From positions 1 through 45,240 of the forward strand of contig JAOAIK010000020.1 in NCBI GenBank assembly GCA_026414745.1: DNA of 45,240 bases. The letters run 5' to 3'. Made by a program: the position numbers and the translations under genes. Below, piece after piece: positions 9,015 through 18,131 of this stretch. Source of the stretch: Roseococcus sp. Lineage in GTDB: Bacteria > Pseudomonadota > Alphaproteobacteria > Acetobacterales > Acetobacteraceae. Position 1 is the first letter of the stretch. Each line of letters opens with the position of its first letter. The notes beneath the pieces were generated by a model. That model worked only from the letters and a program-made list of their open reading frames with translations, was not told the origin of the DNA and made no database searches.

Positions 9015-10199
9015 ATGACCGACGGCCTGGCGCAACGGGCCACGCCCGCGGAGTTCGAGGCCTATCTGGAGGGCATCCGCCGCCTCGTGCGCGAGCGGCT
9101 GATCCCGGCCGAACCGCGCCTCGAGGGCGAGGAGACGCTGCCCGAGGATCTGACGCGGCTGCTGCGCGAGGCGGGGCTGTTCGGCCTCTCGATCCCGCTG
9201 CGCTACGGCGGCCTCGGCCTCTCCATGGAGCAGCAGGTGCGGGTGATGCTGGAGGTCACGCGCGCCTCCGCGGTGTTCCGCGCGCGGTTTTCCACCACCA
9301 TCGGCCTCGGCTCCCAGCCCATCCTCTACAACGGCAGCGAGGCGCAGCGGCAGGAATGGCTGCCGCGCATGGCGTCCGGCGAGGTCACGGCCGCCTTCTG
9401 CCTGACCGAGCCCGAGGCGGGCAGCGACGCGGGTGGCCTGCGCACCGCCGCCCGGCGCGAGGGCGAGGACTACGTTCTCGACGGGGTGAAGCGCTACATC
9501 ACCAACGCCCGCCAGGCCGATGTGTTCATCGTGATGGCGCGCACCGATCCGGCCTCCAGGGACGCGGCCGGCATCTCCGCCTTCATCGTGCCGGCGGGCA
9601 CCCCGGGCGTGCGCTGCGGCCCGGCCGACCGCAAGATGGGCCAGGACGGCAGCGCGACCTCCGAGGTGTTCTTCGAGGGCGCGCGCGTGCCGGCCAGGAA
9701 CCTCATCGGCGGGCGCGAGGGCGGCGGCTTCAAGACCGCGATGCGCGGCATCAACCACGCCCGGCTGCATGTGGCGGTGACCTGCGTCGGCCAGGCGGAG
9801 CGGCTGATCGAGGAGGCGCTGTTCCACGCCCTGCATCGCCGCCAGTTCGGCCAGCCGCTGGCGGAGTTCCAGATGGTGCAGGGCCGGCTTGCCGACATGC
9901 GCGCCGAGGCGCTGGCCGCGCGCGCCATGGTGCTCGAGACGGCACGCGCCTTCGACGCGGCGGGCGAGGCGCAGGGCCCGCTGGTGGCCGACATCGCCTG
10001 CTGCAAGCTGTTTGCGTCGGAGATGGTGGGCCGCGTGGCGGACCACGCGGTGCAGATCCATGGCGGCGCGGGCTACATGAAGGGCACGGCGGTGGAGCAG
10101 CTCTACCGCGACGTGCGGCTGTTCCGCATCTTCGAGGGCGCCTCCGACATCCAGCGCCTCGTCATCGCCCGCGACATGATCAAGGGAGCCCGGGGATGA
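9015..10199 (+). CDS. Acyl-CoA dehydrogenase family protein
   Basis: A flavoprotein of 394 residues that introduces an alpha-beta double bond in an acyl-CoA, passing electrons to ETF. It has the N-terminal helical domain, the FAD/substrate loop FCLTEPEAGSDAGG, a beta-domain (DRKMGQDGSATSEVFFEG), and the C-terminal helical domain with QIHGGAGY. The probable catalytic base is Glu374 in RIFEGASDIQR, matching the MCAD-type position. ATG 9015 is chosen over ATG 8988 because GGAGGAG at 9001-9007 is well placed. Its stop overlaps the start of the downstream Bug-type protein (ATGA), and a nitronate monooxygenase follows, suggesting an unusual acid catabolic unit. The substrate is not known. Confidence 0.92.
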   Translation: MTDGLAQRATPAEFEAYLEGIRRLVRERLIPAEPRLEGEETLPEDLTRLLREAGLFGLSIPLRYGGLGLSMEQQVRVMLEVTRASAVFRARFSTTIGLGSQPILYNGSEAQRQEWLPRMASGEVTAAFCLTEPEAGSDAGGLRTAARREGEDYVLDGVKRYITNARQADVFIVMARTDPASRDAAGISAFIVPAGTPGVRCGPADRKMGQDGSATSEVFFEGARVPARNLIGGREGGGFKTAMRGINHARLHVAVTCVGQAERLIEEALFHALHRRQFGQPLAEFQMVQGRLADMRAEALAARAMVLETARAFDAAGEAQGPLVADIACCKLFASEMVGRVADHAVQIHGGAGYMKGTAVEQLYRDVRLFRIFEGASDIQRLVIARDMIKGARG

Positions 10200-11158
10200 A
10201 CCGCCGCCCTCTGCTCGCCGCGCCCGCGCTGCTGGCCCTTCCCGCGCGCGCCCAGGCCTGGCCCGCGGGGCCGGTGCGCATCGTCTCGCCCTTCACGCCG
10301 GGCGGGGCCTCGGACATGGCGGCGCGCTTCGTCGCCCAGGCCATCCAGGCCGCGACCGGGGTGGGCGCGGTGGTGGAGAACCGCACCGGCGCGGGCGGCA
10401 ACATCGGCATGGAGGCGGTGGCGCGCGCCGCCCCCGATGGCGGCACCTTCGTCATCGCCGCGGCCGCGGCGGCGATCAACCACACCCTCTACCGCAACCT
10501 CTCCTTCGACCTGCTGCGCGACTTCGCGCCGGTCAGCGTGGTGATCGAGGTGCCCAACCTGCTCTCGGTGCACCCCGCCGTTCCCGCGCGCGGCGCCGCC
10601 GAGTTCCTCGCCTGGGCGCGGGCGCAGCGCGGCGGCATCACCTACGGCTCGGCGGGCATCGGCACCATCCCGCACCTCGCCATGGCGATGCTCTGCGCGC
10701 GCGCCGGCATCGAGGCCACGCACATCCCCTTCCGCGGCTCCGCCCCCGCGATCACGGAGCTGATCGCCGGGCGCATCCAGGCGGTGCTCGAGAACCTTCC
10801 GCCCCAGGCGCCGCATCTGCGCGCGGGGACCATCCGCGGCCTCGGCATCTCCTCGGCGGAGCGCCATCCGGATTTCCCGGAGCTCGCGCCGCTCGGCGCG
10901 CAGCTCGGCTGGCCGGATTTCGCGCCGGTGGCCTGGCAGGCGGTGATGGCGCCCGCCGGCACGCCGGAGCCCATCGTCGAGCGCCTGGCCGCGATCATCG
11001 GCGCGGCGCTGCGCGCGGAGGAGAACGCGGCGCGGCTGCGCGCGGCGGGGGCGCTGCCCTCGGGCATGCCGCCCGCCGCCTTCCGCGCCTTCCTGGCGCG
11101 CGAGGTGGAGGCCTGGGGCCGCGCCGTGCGCGAGAGCGGCGCGACGGTCCAGGGATGA
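10196..11158 (+). CDS. Bug/TctC-type tripartite tricarboxylate transporter binding protein
   Basis: A periplasmic solute-binding protein of 320 residues of the Bug family, which captures carboxylates and related small acids for TctAB-type permeases. It has a short leader (MNRRPLLAAPALLALPARAQA), then PVRIVSPFTPGGASDMAAR, VENRTGAGGNIGMEAVARAAPDG and GSAGIGTIPHLA, all family hallmarks. No TctA or TctB genes are in the window, which is usual since Bug genes are often scattered. Translational coupling at both ends (ATGA overlaps) ties it to the acyl-CoA dehydrogenase and the nitronate monooxygenase, so its ligand is probably the precursor of their substrate (inference). Confidence 0.93.
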   Translation: MNRRPLLAAPALLALPARAQAWPAGPVRIVSPFTPGGASDMAARFVAQAIQAATGVGAVVENRTGAGGNIGMEAVARAAPDGGTFVIAAAAAAINHTLYRNLSFDLLRDFAPVSVVIEVPNLLSVHPAVPARGAAEFLAWARAQRGGITYGSAGIGTIPHLAMAMLCARAGIEATHIPFRGSAPAITELIAGRIQAVLENLPPQAPHLRAGTIRGLGISSAERHPDFPELAPLGAQLGWPDFAPVAWQAVMAPAGTPEPIVERLAAIIGAALRAEENAARLRAAGALPSGMPPAAFRAFLAREVEAWGRAVRESGATVQG

Positions 11159-12126
11159 GCCCGCCCATCCTGACGCGCGCGAGCCGGCTGCTCGGCATCC
11201 GCTATCCCATCGTGCAGGGCGGCCTCGCGCGGGTGGCGCGGGCGGAGCTCTGCGCCGCCGTCTCGGCCGCCGGCGGGCTCGGCCAGCTCGCCACCGCGGG
11301 GCTGGGCGGGGTCGAGGCGCTGCGTGCCGAGATCGCCCGCGTCCGCGCCCTGACCGATGCGCCCTTCGGCGTGAACTTCCCGCTCGGGCGCATGGACATC
11401 ACCGCCATGCTGGAGGTGGCGCTCGAGGAGCGCGTGCCGGTCATCGCGCTCACGGCGGGAAATCCGGCGCCCTGGATCAGGCGGATCGACGGCCGCGCGA
11501 AGGTGCTGGTGCTGATCGCGGGGCCCGAGCTGGCACGCAAGGCCGAGGCGGCGGGCGCCGACATCGTGGCGACCGTGGGCTATGAGGGCGGCGGCCATCT
11601 CGGCCTCGGCGACGAGACGACCATGGTGATGGTGCCGCGGGTGGTGCGCGCCGTCTCCATCCCGGTGCTCGCCTCGGGCGGCATCGCCGACGGCGCGGGG
11701 CTGCTCGCCGCGCTCGCGCTGGGGGCGGAGGGGGTGGAGATGGGCACCCGCTTCGTCGCGAGCCGCGAGGCGCGCGCGCATGACGCCTACAAGCAGGCTC
11801 TGGTGGCGGCGCGGCCGGAGGACACGGCGATCATCAAGCGCAGCCTGCGCCAGCCCGGCCGCGTGCTGCGCAGCGCCTACACCGAGGCGCTGGCCGCGCG
11901 CGAGGCGGCCGGTGCGCCGCCCGAGGAGCTCCTGCCGCTCATCGCCGGCGAGGTGAACGAGATCGGCGTGGGCGAGGGCCGGCTCGCGGAGAGCTATGTC
12001 TGGGCCGGGCAGGCGGTGGGACTGATCGAGGAGGTGCTGCCGGCGGGCGAAATCGTCGCCCGCATGGCGCGCGAGGCGCATGCGGGGCTCGCGCGGCTGC
12101 GGGCAGCGTTTCAGCCCACCGCGTGA
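11155..12126 (+). CDS. Nitronate monooxygenase / enoyl-reductase-like FMN protein
   Basis: An FMN TIM-barrel protein of 323 residues of the 2-nitropropane dioxygenase/FabK group. Motifs: YPIVQGG near residue 17, VNFPLGR, the VGYEGGGHLG loop with probable catalytic His148, and phosphate-binding SGGIADGAGL followed by LGAEGVEMGTRF. These enzymes oxidise alkyl nitronates or act as enoyl reductases; which applies is not clear. It starts inside the end of the Bug gene (ATGA) and its 3' end overlaps the convergent dehydrogenase gene by 16 bp. Confidence 0.88.
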   Translation: MSPPILTRASRLLGIRYPIVQGGLARVARAELCAAVSAAGGLGQLATAGLGGVEALRAEIARVRALTDAPFGVNFPLGRMDITAMLEVALEERVPVIALTAGNPAPWIRRIDGRAKVLVLIAGPELARKAEAAGADIVATVGYEGGGHLGLGDETTMVMVPRVVRAVSIPVLASGGIADGAGLLAALALGAEGVEMGTRFVASREARAHDAYKQALVAARPEDTAIIKRSLRQPGRVLRSAYTEALAAREAAGAPPEELLPLIAGEVNEIGVGEGRLAESYVWAGQAVGLIEEVLPAGEIVARMAREAHAGLARLRAAFQPTA

Positions 12127-13088
12127 GGCGGGGCGCGCCCGTCGATCAGCACGGCGGCGAGGTTCTCGAGCGCGCGGCGGCCCATCGCATCGCGCGTCTC
12201 GACGGTGGCGCTGCCCAGATGCGGCAGCAGCACCACGTTCTCGAGGCCGAAATAGCCCTCGAAGACGCGCGGCTCGCCGTCGTAGACGTCGAGGCCCGCG
12301 GCGCGGATGTGGCCGGAGGCGAGCGCCGCCACCAGCGCCGCGTCGTCCACGCTGCCGCCGCGGCCGGTGTTCACGACGAGGCTGCCCGGCTTCATCATCG
12401 CCAGCCGCTCGGCGTTCAGCCATTTGCGCGTGGCCTCCCCGCCCGGGACGTGCATGGAGAGCACGTCGATCGTGGACAGGAAGCTCGCGTCGCTGTCGTG
12501 GAACACCGCGCCCTGCTCGAGCTCGGGCGGCAGGCGCCGCAGATCGCGGTAGTGGATCTCCATGCGCAGGCCGCGCGCCATGGCGGCGAGCTCGCGCCCG
12601 ATGCGGCCCATGCCGAGGATGCCGAGCTTCTTGCCCTCGAGCGTCACGCCCAGGAGCTGGGTTGGCGCCCATCCTTCCCAGCGGCGTGCGCGCACCAGGC
12701 GCTCGCCCTCGCCGGCGCGGCGCGCGGCCATGAGCATCAGGGTCATCGCGCATTCGGCGGTGGCGAAGCTCAGCACCTCGGGCGTGTTGGTGACGATGAT
12801 GCCGCGCGCGCGGGCGGCCGCCACGTCCACATGGTCGTAGCCCACGCTGAAGGTGGCGATGACGCGCACCGAGGCGGGCAGGGCGGCGATGGTGGCGGCC
12901 CCCATCGGGTCGCCCGCCGCGCAGAGGATGCCCTCGGCGCCCGCCTCCGCGGCGCGGCGCGCGATCTCTGCGCCGTCGCGGAACCAGGGCTCGTCCGTCG
13001 GGTTGAGGCGCGCGTCGAAGCGCTCGGCGGCCAGCGCCTCGATGGCGGCGGGAAGCTGGCGGGTCAGCAGCACAACGGGCTTCGGCAT
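12111..13088 (-). CDS. D-2-hydroxyacid dehydrogenase (NAD(P)-dependent)
   Basis: 325 residues of the D-isomer-specific 2-hydroxyacid dehydrogenase family (glyoxylate/hydroxypyruvate reductase or 2-ketogluconate reductase type). A nucleotide-binding GMGRIG lies at 159-164. The catalytic triad residues are visible as Arg243 (NTGRGG), Glu272 (DGEPR) and His290 (LPHLGSA). It reduces 2-keto acids to D-2-hydroxy acids in the cytoplasm. It is convergent with, and overlaps, the nitronate monooxygenase gene. The 119-bp region upstream is shared divergently with the SDR-hyuAB operon. Confidence 0.92.
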   Translation of the reverse strand: MPKPVVLLTRQLPAAIEALAAERFDARLNPTDEPWFRDGAEIARRAAEAGAEGILCAAGDPMGAATIAALPASVRVIATFSVGYDHVDVAAARARGIIVTNTPEVLSFATAECAMTLMLMAARRAGEGERLVRARRWEGWAPTQLLGVTLEGKKLGILGMGRIGRELAAMARGLRMEIHYRDLRRLPPELEQGAVFHDSDASFLSTIDVLSMHVPGGEATRKWLNAERLAMMKPGSLVVNTGRGGSVDDAALVAALASGHIRAAGLDVYDGEPRVFEGYFGLENVVLLPHLGSATVETRDAMGRRALENLAAVLIDGRAPPHAVG

Positions 13089-13207
13089 GGGCGTTTCCTG
13101 GGCGAGTCCGGCGATGGCGCGGCACCATAACGGAGCCGACCTGTCTTGCCAGAGGGGGCGGCGCGCGGCAGGAAAAACGCGAAGCGACCGACGAAGGGAG
13201 TGAGGCG

Positions 13208-13996
13208 ATGGATTTCGGGCTGAAGGGGCGCCGCGCGCTGGTGATGGGGGCGTCGAAGGGGCTCGGCCGCTCCGTCGCGGAGGCGCTGGCCGCCGAGGGG
13301 GTGCATCTCGTGATCTCCGGGCGCGAGCAGGCGAGCCTCGATGCCGCCTGCGCGGCGCTGCGCGCGCTGGGCGCGGCCTCGGCCACGGGCATCCCGGCCG
13401 ATGTGGCGGATGGCGCGCAGATGGACGCGCTGGCCGAGGGGGCGCTCGCGGCCATGGGCGGCGTGGACATCCTGGTGCAGAACCACGGCGGCCCGCCGCC
13501 CGGCCCCGCGCTGGAGGTGACGGAGGAGGCGCTCTCCACCTGGTTCCAGCGCATCGTGCTCTCGCCCGTGCGCCTCACCAACGCGCTGCTGCCGGGCATG
13601 CGCGCGCAGAAATGGGGGCGCATCATCAACGTGGGCAGCACGGGCATGCTGCAGCCCCTGCCCAACATGGTGCTCTCCAACACGCTGCGCGCGAGCATCA
13701 TGGGCTGGATGAAGACGCTCTCGGCCGAGGTGGCGCATGAGGGCATCACCTGCAACATCGTCGCCCCCGGCGCGATCCGCACCGACCGCAGCCTGGAGAC
13801 GGCGGGCAGCCTCGCCAAGCGCCAGGGCAAGACAGTGGAGGAGGTGATCGCGGAGCGCAGCAAGACCATCCCCGCCGGCCGCTACGGGCTGCCGGGCGAG
13901 TACGGGCCGCTCGTCGCCTTCCTGTGCAGCCAACAGGCCGCCTACATCACGGGTTGCGTGCTGCGGGTGGATGGCGGGATGGTGCGCGGCTGGTGA
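13208..13996 (+). CDS. SDR-fold protein with degenerate catalytic tetrad
   Basis: 262 residues with the SDR Rossmann motif GASKGLG at about 15-21 and the usual C-terminal ITGCVLRVDGG strand, annotated in relatives as a putative 3-oxoacyl-ACP reductase. The expected Tyr-x3-Lys is missing: after INVGST the helix reads PLPNMVLSNTLRASIMG, with Ser where Tyr is expected and Arg in place of Lys. This matches a known SDR subgroup that lacks a perfect catalytic tetrad. The gene has a GGGAG Shine-Dalgarno and ends in a TGATG overlap with hyuA, so it belongs to that operon. Function unknown. Confidence 0.85.
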   Translation: MDFGLKGRRALVMGASKGLGRSVAEALAAEGVHLVISGREQASLDAACAALRALGAASATGIPADVADGAQMDALAEGALAAMGGVDILVQNHGGPPPGPALEVTEEALSTWFQRIVLSPVRLTNALLPGMRAQKWGRIINVGSTGMLQPLPNMVLSNTLRASIMGWMKTLSAEVAHEGITCNIVAPGAIRTDRSLETAGSLAKRQGKTVEEVIAERSKTIPAGRYGLPGEYGPLVAFLCSQQAAYITGCVLRVDGGMVRGW

Positions 13997-16089
13997 TGCG
14001 GCGCGTCCGCCTCGCCGCCGACATCGGCGGCACCTTCACCGACATCGCCCTCGAGGCCGAAGGCGCGGAGGAGGTCGTCACGCGCTGGACGGCCAAGGTG
14101 CTGACCACGCCGGAGGCCCCCGAACGCGGCGTGCTGGAAGGCGTGGCGCTGGCGCTGGAACGCGCCGGCCTCACGGCGGCCGACGTGACGCTGATGATCC
14201 ACGGCACCACGCTGGCCACCAACGCGCTGATCGAGCGCAAGGGGGCGAAGACGGCGCTGCTCACCACCGAGGGCTTCCGCGACGTGCTCGCGCTCGGCAA
14301 CGAGAGCCGCTACGACCAGTACGACCTCAACATCGATCTGCCCGAGCCGCTGGTGCCGCGCCGCTGGCGCCTGCCGGTGCCCGAGCGCCTCGACAACACG
14401 GGCCGCGTGCTGCGCCCTCTGGACGAGGCGGCGCTGCGCGCGCACATCCCCTTCCTGCGCGCCGAGGGCATCGAGGCGCTGGCGATCGGCTTCCTGCACG
14501 GCTTCGTGAACCCCGCCCACGAGCGTCGCGCCGCCGAGATCCTGCGCGAGGAATGGCCGGAGCTTCCGGTCTCCCTCGCCAGCGAGGTGAGCCCCGAGAT
14601 GCGCGAGTGGGAGCGCTTCTCGACCACCGTCGCCAACGCCTATGTGCAGCCGCTGATGGCGCGCTATCTCGGCCGGCTCGAGGCGGGGCTGCGCGCGATG
14701 GGCATGGGCGCGCCGCTCTTCCTCATGCTCTCGGGCGGCGGGCTGACCACCATCGAGACCGCGGCGCGCTTTCCCATCCGCCTCGTCGAGAGCGGGCCCG
14801 CGGGGGGCGCCATCTTCTCCGCCCATGTCGCGCGGCAGCGCGGGCTCGAGAAGGTGCTCAGCTTCGACATGGGCGGCACCACGGCGAAGGTCTGCCTGAT
14901 CGACGGCTACGCGCCCCAGGCCTCGCGCAGCTTCGAGGTGGCGCGCGTCGGGCGCTTCAAGAAGGGCTCCGGCCTGCCGCTGCGCATCCCGGTGATCGAG
15001 ATGGTGGAGATCGGCGCGGGCGGCGGCTCCCTCGCCTCGGTGGACGCGATGGGCCGCATCCAGGTGGGGCCCGAGAGCGCCGGTGCCATGCCCGGCCCCG
15101 CCTGCTACGGGCGCGGCGGCACGCGGCCCGCGGTGACGGATGCGAACCTCGCCCTCGGCCGCTACGACGCGGCGAGCTTCGCGGGCGGCACGCTCGTCCT
15201 CGATGCCGGGGCGGCGGCGCGCGCCCTGGACGCGCATGTGGGCGCGCGGCTCGGCCTCGATGCGGGCATGGCGGCACTCGGCGTCGTGGAGGTGGTGGAC
15301 GAGAACATGGCCAACGCCGCGCGTGTCCATGCCATCGAGAGCGGGAAGAGCTACGAGGGGCGCACGATCATCGCCTTCGGCGGCGGCGGGCCCGTGCATG
15401 GCTATCGCGTCGCCGAGAAGATCGGGGTGGAGCGCATCCTCGTGCCCTCCGGCGCGGGGGTGGGCTCGGCCATCGGCTTCCTGCGCGCGCCCGTGGCCTA
15501 TGAGGTGGTGAGGAGCCTCTACACGCGCTTCGGCCGCTTCGACCTCTCGGCCGTGAACGCGCTGCTCGCGGAGATGAGCGCAGAGGCCGCGCGCACCGTC
15601 GCCGCGGGCAGCTTCGGCGCGGCCACGACGGAAACGCGCCTCGCCTACATGCGCTATGTGGGCCAGGGGCATGAGATCGCGGTCCCGCTCCCCGTGCGGC
15701 CGCTGACCGAGGCCGATGTGCCCGCGCTGCGCGCCGCCTATGACGCCGAGTATGCGCGCTTCTACGACCGGCCCGTGCCGGGCAGCGATGTCGAGGTGCT
15801 GAGCTTCGCCGTCACCGTCTCGACCGTCGCGGAGGAGGTGCTGCCCGCCGCCGAGGTGGAGGATGCGCCCGCGCCCGCGCCGATCCGCGTGCAGCGCGTG
15901 CGCGACACGGCGACGGGCGAGCTGGGCGACTGGCCTGTCTATTCCCGCGCCGCGATGCGCCCCGGGGCGCGCGTCGCGGGCCCCTGCATCGTGGCGGAGG
16001 ACGAGACCTCCACGCTGGTGGGCCCGGGCTGGGTCTGCCGGATGGATGGGCTCGGCTATCTCGAACTCATGAAGGAACGCCCGGCATGA
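13996..16089 (+). CDS. hyuA: Hydantoinase/oxoprolinase subunit A
   Basis: 697 residues. It is the ATP-binding subunit of the hydantoinase/5-oxoprolinase/acetone-carboxylase superfamily, which opens cyclic amides or activates small carbonyl substrates at ATP cost. The N-terminal domain begins with ADIGGTFTDIAL and has HGTTLATNALIERKGAKTALLTT; the central domain has ESGPAGGA and a second ATPase-type motif, FDMGGTTAKVCLIDG; then a GAGGGSLA segment and a C-terminal domain. ATG 13996 overlaps the SDR stop by one base and the gene ends in an ATGA overlap with hyuB. The substrate cannot be assigned from sequence. Confidence 0.93.
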   Translation: MRRVRLAADIGGTFTDIALEAEGAEEVVTRWTAKVLTTPEAPERGVLEGVALALERAGLTAADVTLMIHGTTLATNALIERKGAKTALLTTEGFRDVLALGNESRYDQYDLNIDLPEPLVPRRWRLPVPERLDNTGRVLRPLDEAALRAHIPFLRAEGIEALAIGFLHGFVNPAHERRAAEILREEWPELPVSLASEVSPEMREWERFSTTVANAYVQPLMARYLGRLEAGLRAMGMGAPLFLMLSGGGLTTIETAARFPIRLVESGPAGGAIFSAHVARQRGLEKVLSFDMGGTTAKVCLIDGYAPQASRSFEVARVGRFKKGSGLPLRIPVIEMVEIGAGGGSLASVDAMGRIQVGPESAGAMPGPACYGRGGTRPAVTDANLALGRYDAASFAGGTLVLDAGAAARALDAHVGARLGLDAGMAALGVVEVVDENMANAARVHAIESGKSYEGRTIIAFGGGGPVHGYRVAEKIGVERILVPSGAGVGSAIGFLRAPVAYEVVRSLYTRFGRFDLSAVNALLAEMSAEAARTVAAGSFGAATTETRLAYMRYVGQGHEIAVPLPVRPLTEADVPALRAAYDAEYARFYDRPVPGSDVEVLSFAVTVSTVAEEVLPAAEVEDAPAPAPIRVQRVRDTATGELGDWPVYSRAAMRPGARVAGPCIVAEDETSTLVGPGWVCRMDGLGYLELMKERPA

Positions 16090-17747
16090 GCGGCCTCGCC
16101 ACCATCCAGCGCCAGATCCAGTGGAACCGCCTCATCGCGGTGGTCGAGGAACAGGCGCAGACCATGATCCGCACCGCCTTCAGCACCACGGTGCGCGAGG
16201 CGGGCGATCTCTCGGCCGGCATCTTCGACCTCGAGGGGCGGATGATGGCCCAGGCCGTCACCGGCACCCCGGGCCATGTGAACTCCATGGCCGAGAGCGT
16301 GGGCCATTTCCTGAAGAAGTTCCCGGTCCACACCATGCGGCCGGGCGACCACTACATCACCAACGACCCCTGGCTCGGCACCGGCCACCTCCATGACCTG
16401 ACGGTGGTGACACCCGCCTTCCGCAACGGGAGGATCGTCGCCCTCTTCGCCAACACGGCCCACATCATCGACATCGGCGGCCTCGGCATGGGGCCCGAGG
16501 GGCGCTCGGTCTTCGAGGAGGGCCTCTACATCCCCATCGTGAAGTGCTTCGACCAGGGCCGGCCGAACGAGACCTTCTTCGACTTCCTGCGCGCCGGCAG
16601 CCGCACCCCCGTCGAGCTCGAGGGCGACGTCTATTCCCTCTGCGCCTGCAACGACGCGGGGGCGAAGCGCCTCGTCGAGATGATGGACGAGTACCGGATG
16701 GAGAGCCTCGAGCCCCTCGCGGCCTTCATCTTCGAGGCGAGCCTGCGCGCCACCGAGGAGGCCATCGCCGCCCTGCCGCGCGGCTCCTACGCGGCCGAGA
16801 TCCGCTCCGACGGCTACGAGGCGCCGGTGACGCTGCGCGCGGCGATGACGGTGGAGGAGCGGCGCATCCTGGTGGATTTCGCCGGGACCTCGGGCCTGTC
16901 CACGCGCGGCATCAACGTGCCGCCGGCCTATTGCCGCGCCTATGCCTGCTTCGGGATCAAGTGCGTCGTGGCGCCCGAGATCCCGAACAACTGGGCGAGC
17001 CTCAAGCCCTTCGAGATGGCGATCCCCGAGGGCTGCATCCTCAACGCGCCGCGGCCCTATCCGGTCAGCGTCCGCCATGTGATCGGCCAGCTCCTTCCCG
17101 ACCTGATGATGGGCTGCCTCGCCCAGGCCGTGCCCGAGCGCGTGAACGCCGAGGGCAGCTCGGCGCTGTGGAACCCTCCCTTGCGCGGCGGGGCCCAGGT
17201 GAGCGGCCAGGCGGCGGAGGTGGAGGATTTCGAGATCATCACCTTCAACTCCGGCGGCACGGGCGCGCGCCCGGCGAAGGACGGGCTCTCGGGCATCGCC
17301 TTCCCCTCGGGCGTGCGCACCATGCCCGTGGAGGCGACGGAGAACGTGGCCCCCGTGGTCTTCTGGCGGAAGGAGCTGCGCCCGGATTCCGCCGGGGCAG
17401 GCCGCACGCGCGGCGGCTTCGGCCAGATCATGGAGATCGGTGCGAAGAACGACGCGGAGTTCGCGGTAAACGCGATCTTCGACCGGGTGGCGAACCCGCC
17501 CAGGGGCCGCTTCGGCGGGCTGGACGGCGCGCCCGGCTGGGTCGGGCTCGACGATCCCAATGGCACGGTGCTACGCACCAAGGGGTTCCAGATCATCCCG
17601 AAGGGCCGGCGCCTCGTGCTCAAGCTGCCCGGCGGCGGCGGCTACGGCGATCCGCGCGAACGCGACCCGGCGCTGGTGGCGCGCGACGTCGCGGACGGGC
17701 TGGTCAGCGAGGAGGCGGCGCGCCGCCTCTACGGCTGGGCGGGCTGA
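16086..17747 (+). CDS. hyuB: Hydantoinase/oxoprolinase subunit B
   Basis: 553 residues, the partner of HyuA. Family features: N-terminal MIRTAFSTTVREAGDLSAGIFD, then HYITNDPWLGTGHLHDLTVVTP, a DFAGTS segment, SVRHVIGQLLPDLMMG, and the C-terminal PGGGGYGDPRERDP tail typical of this subunit. Length is normal (about 520-580). Start overlaps the hyuA stop (ATGA), so the two should be made in equal amounts. Only 13 bp separate its stop from the stop of the convergent hypothetical gene, with no good terminator visible. Confidence 0.93.
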   Translation: MSGLATIQRQIQWNRLIAVVEEQAQTMIRTAFSTTVREAGDLSAGIFDLEGRMMAQAVTGTPGHVNSMAESVGHFLKKFPVHTMRPGDHYITNDPWLGTGHLHDLTVVTPAFRNGRIVALFANTAHIIDIGGLGMGPEGRSVFEEGLYIPIVKCFDQGRPNETFFDFLRAGSRTPVELEGDVYSLCACNDAGAKRLVEMMDEYRMESLEPLAAFIFEASLRATEEAIAALPRGSYAAEIRSDGYEAPVTLRAAMTVEERRILVDFAGTSGLSTRGINVPPAYCRAYACFGIKCVVAPEIPNNWASLKPFEMAIPEGCILNAPRPYPVSVRHVIGQLLPDLMMGCLAQAVPERVNAEGSSALWNPPLRGGAQVSGQAAEVEDFEIITFNSGGTGARPAKDGLSGIAFPSGVRTMPVEATENVAPVVFWRKELRPDSAGAGRTRGGFGQIMEIGAKNDAEFAVNAIFDRVANPPRGRFGGLDGAPGWVGLDDPNGTVLRTKGFQIIPKGRRLVLKLPGGGGYGDPRERDPALVARDVADGLVSEEAARRLYGWAG

Positions 17748-17760
17748 CGGCGTCCGACGC

Positions 17761-18099
17761 TCAGCGCTTGCCTCCGCCGCGGCGATACTCGTCGCGCAGG
17801 ATGGAGATGAGCTGGTTGTTGTCGCGCCCCGCGTGGGTGTAGACGAACATCACGGCGAGGCCGCGGTCCCCGATGCAGCGGATGGAGATGTTCTCCTCGC
17901 CGCGCCAGCCGAACACCGCCTGGCGGTCCTGCGCGATGTTCACCCGGAAGCCGGTGCGCTCGATGGCGCTGGCGGCGGTGGCGATGCATTGGTCCTGATT
18001 GCCGGCGTTCGCCTCCCAGCCCGTGGTGACGGTGGCGGCCTCCGCGGCGGAGATGCCCGCCGCGAGAAGGGCGAGCACGGCGATGTGCGGCAGGCGCAT
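17761..18099 (-). CDS. Small secreted hypothetical protein
   Basis: 112 residues, not recognised. It has a signal peptide (MRLPHIAVLALLAAGISAAEA) and a mature chain of about 90 residues with two Cys (DQCIATAA and IRCIGDRG) that could form a disulphide, plus an Arg/Gly/Lys-rich C-terminus. Codon use fits the neighbours. It is the last gene of the minus-strand run that starts at dctP, 32 bp after the 52-residue ORF, so it may be co-transcribed with the serine hydrolase. Confidence 0.7.
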   Translation of the reverse strand: MRLPHIAVLALLAAGISAAEAATVTTGWEANAGNQDQCIATAASAIERTGFRVNIAQDRQAVFGWRGEENISIRCIGDRGLAVMFVYTHAGRDNNQLISILRDEYRRGGGKR

Positions 18100-18131
18100 C
18101 GGTCCTTCCTCCTCTCCTGTTTTGCGGAAGC

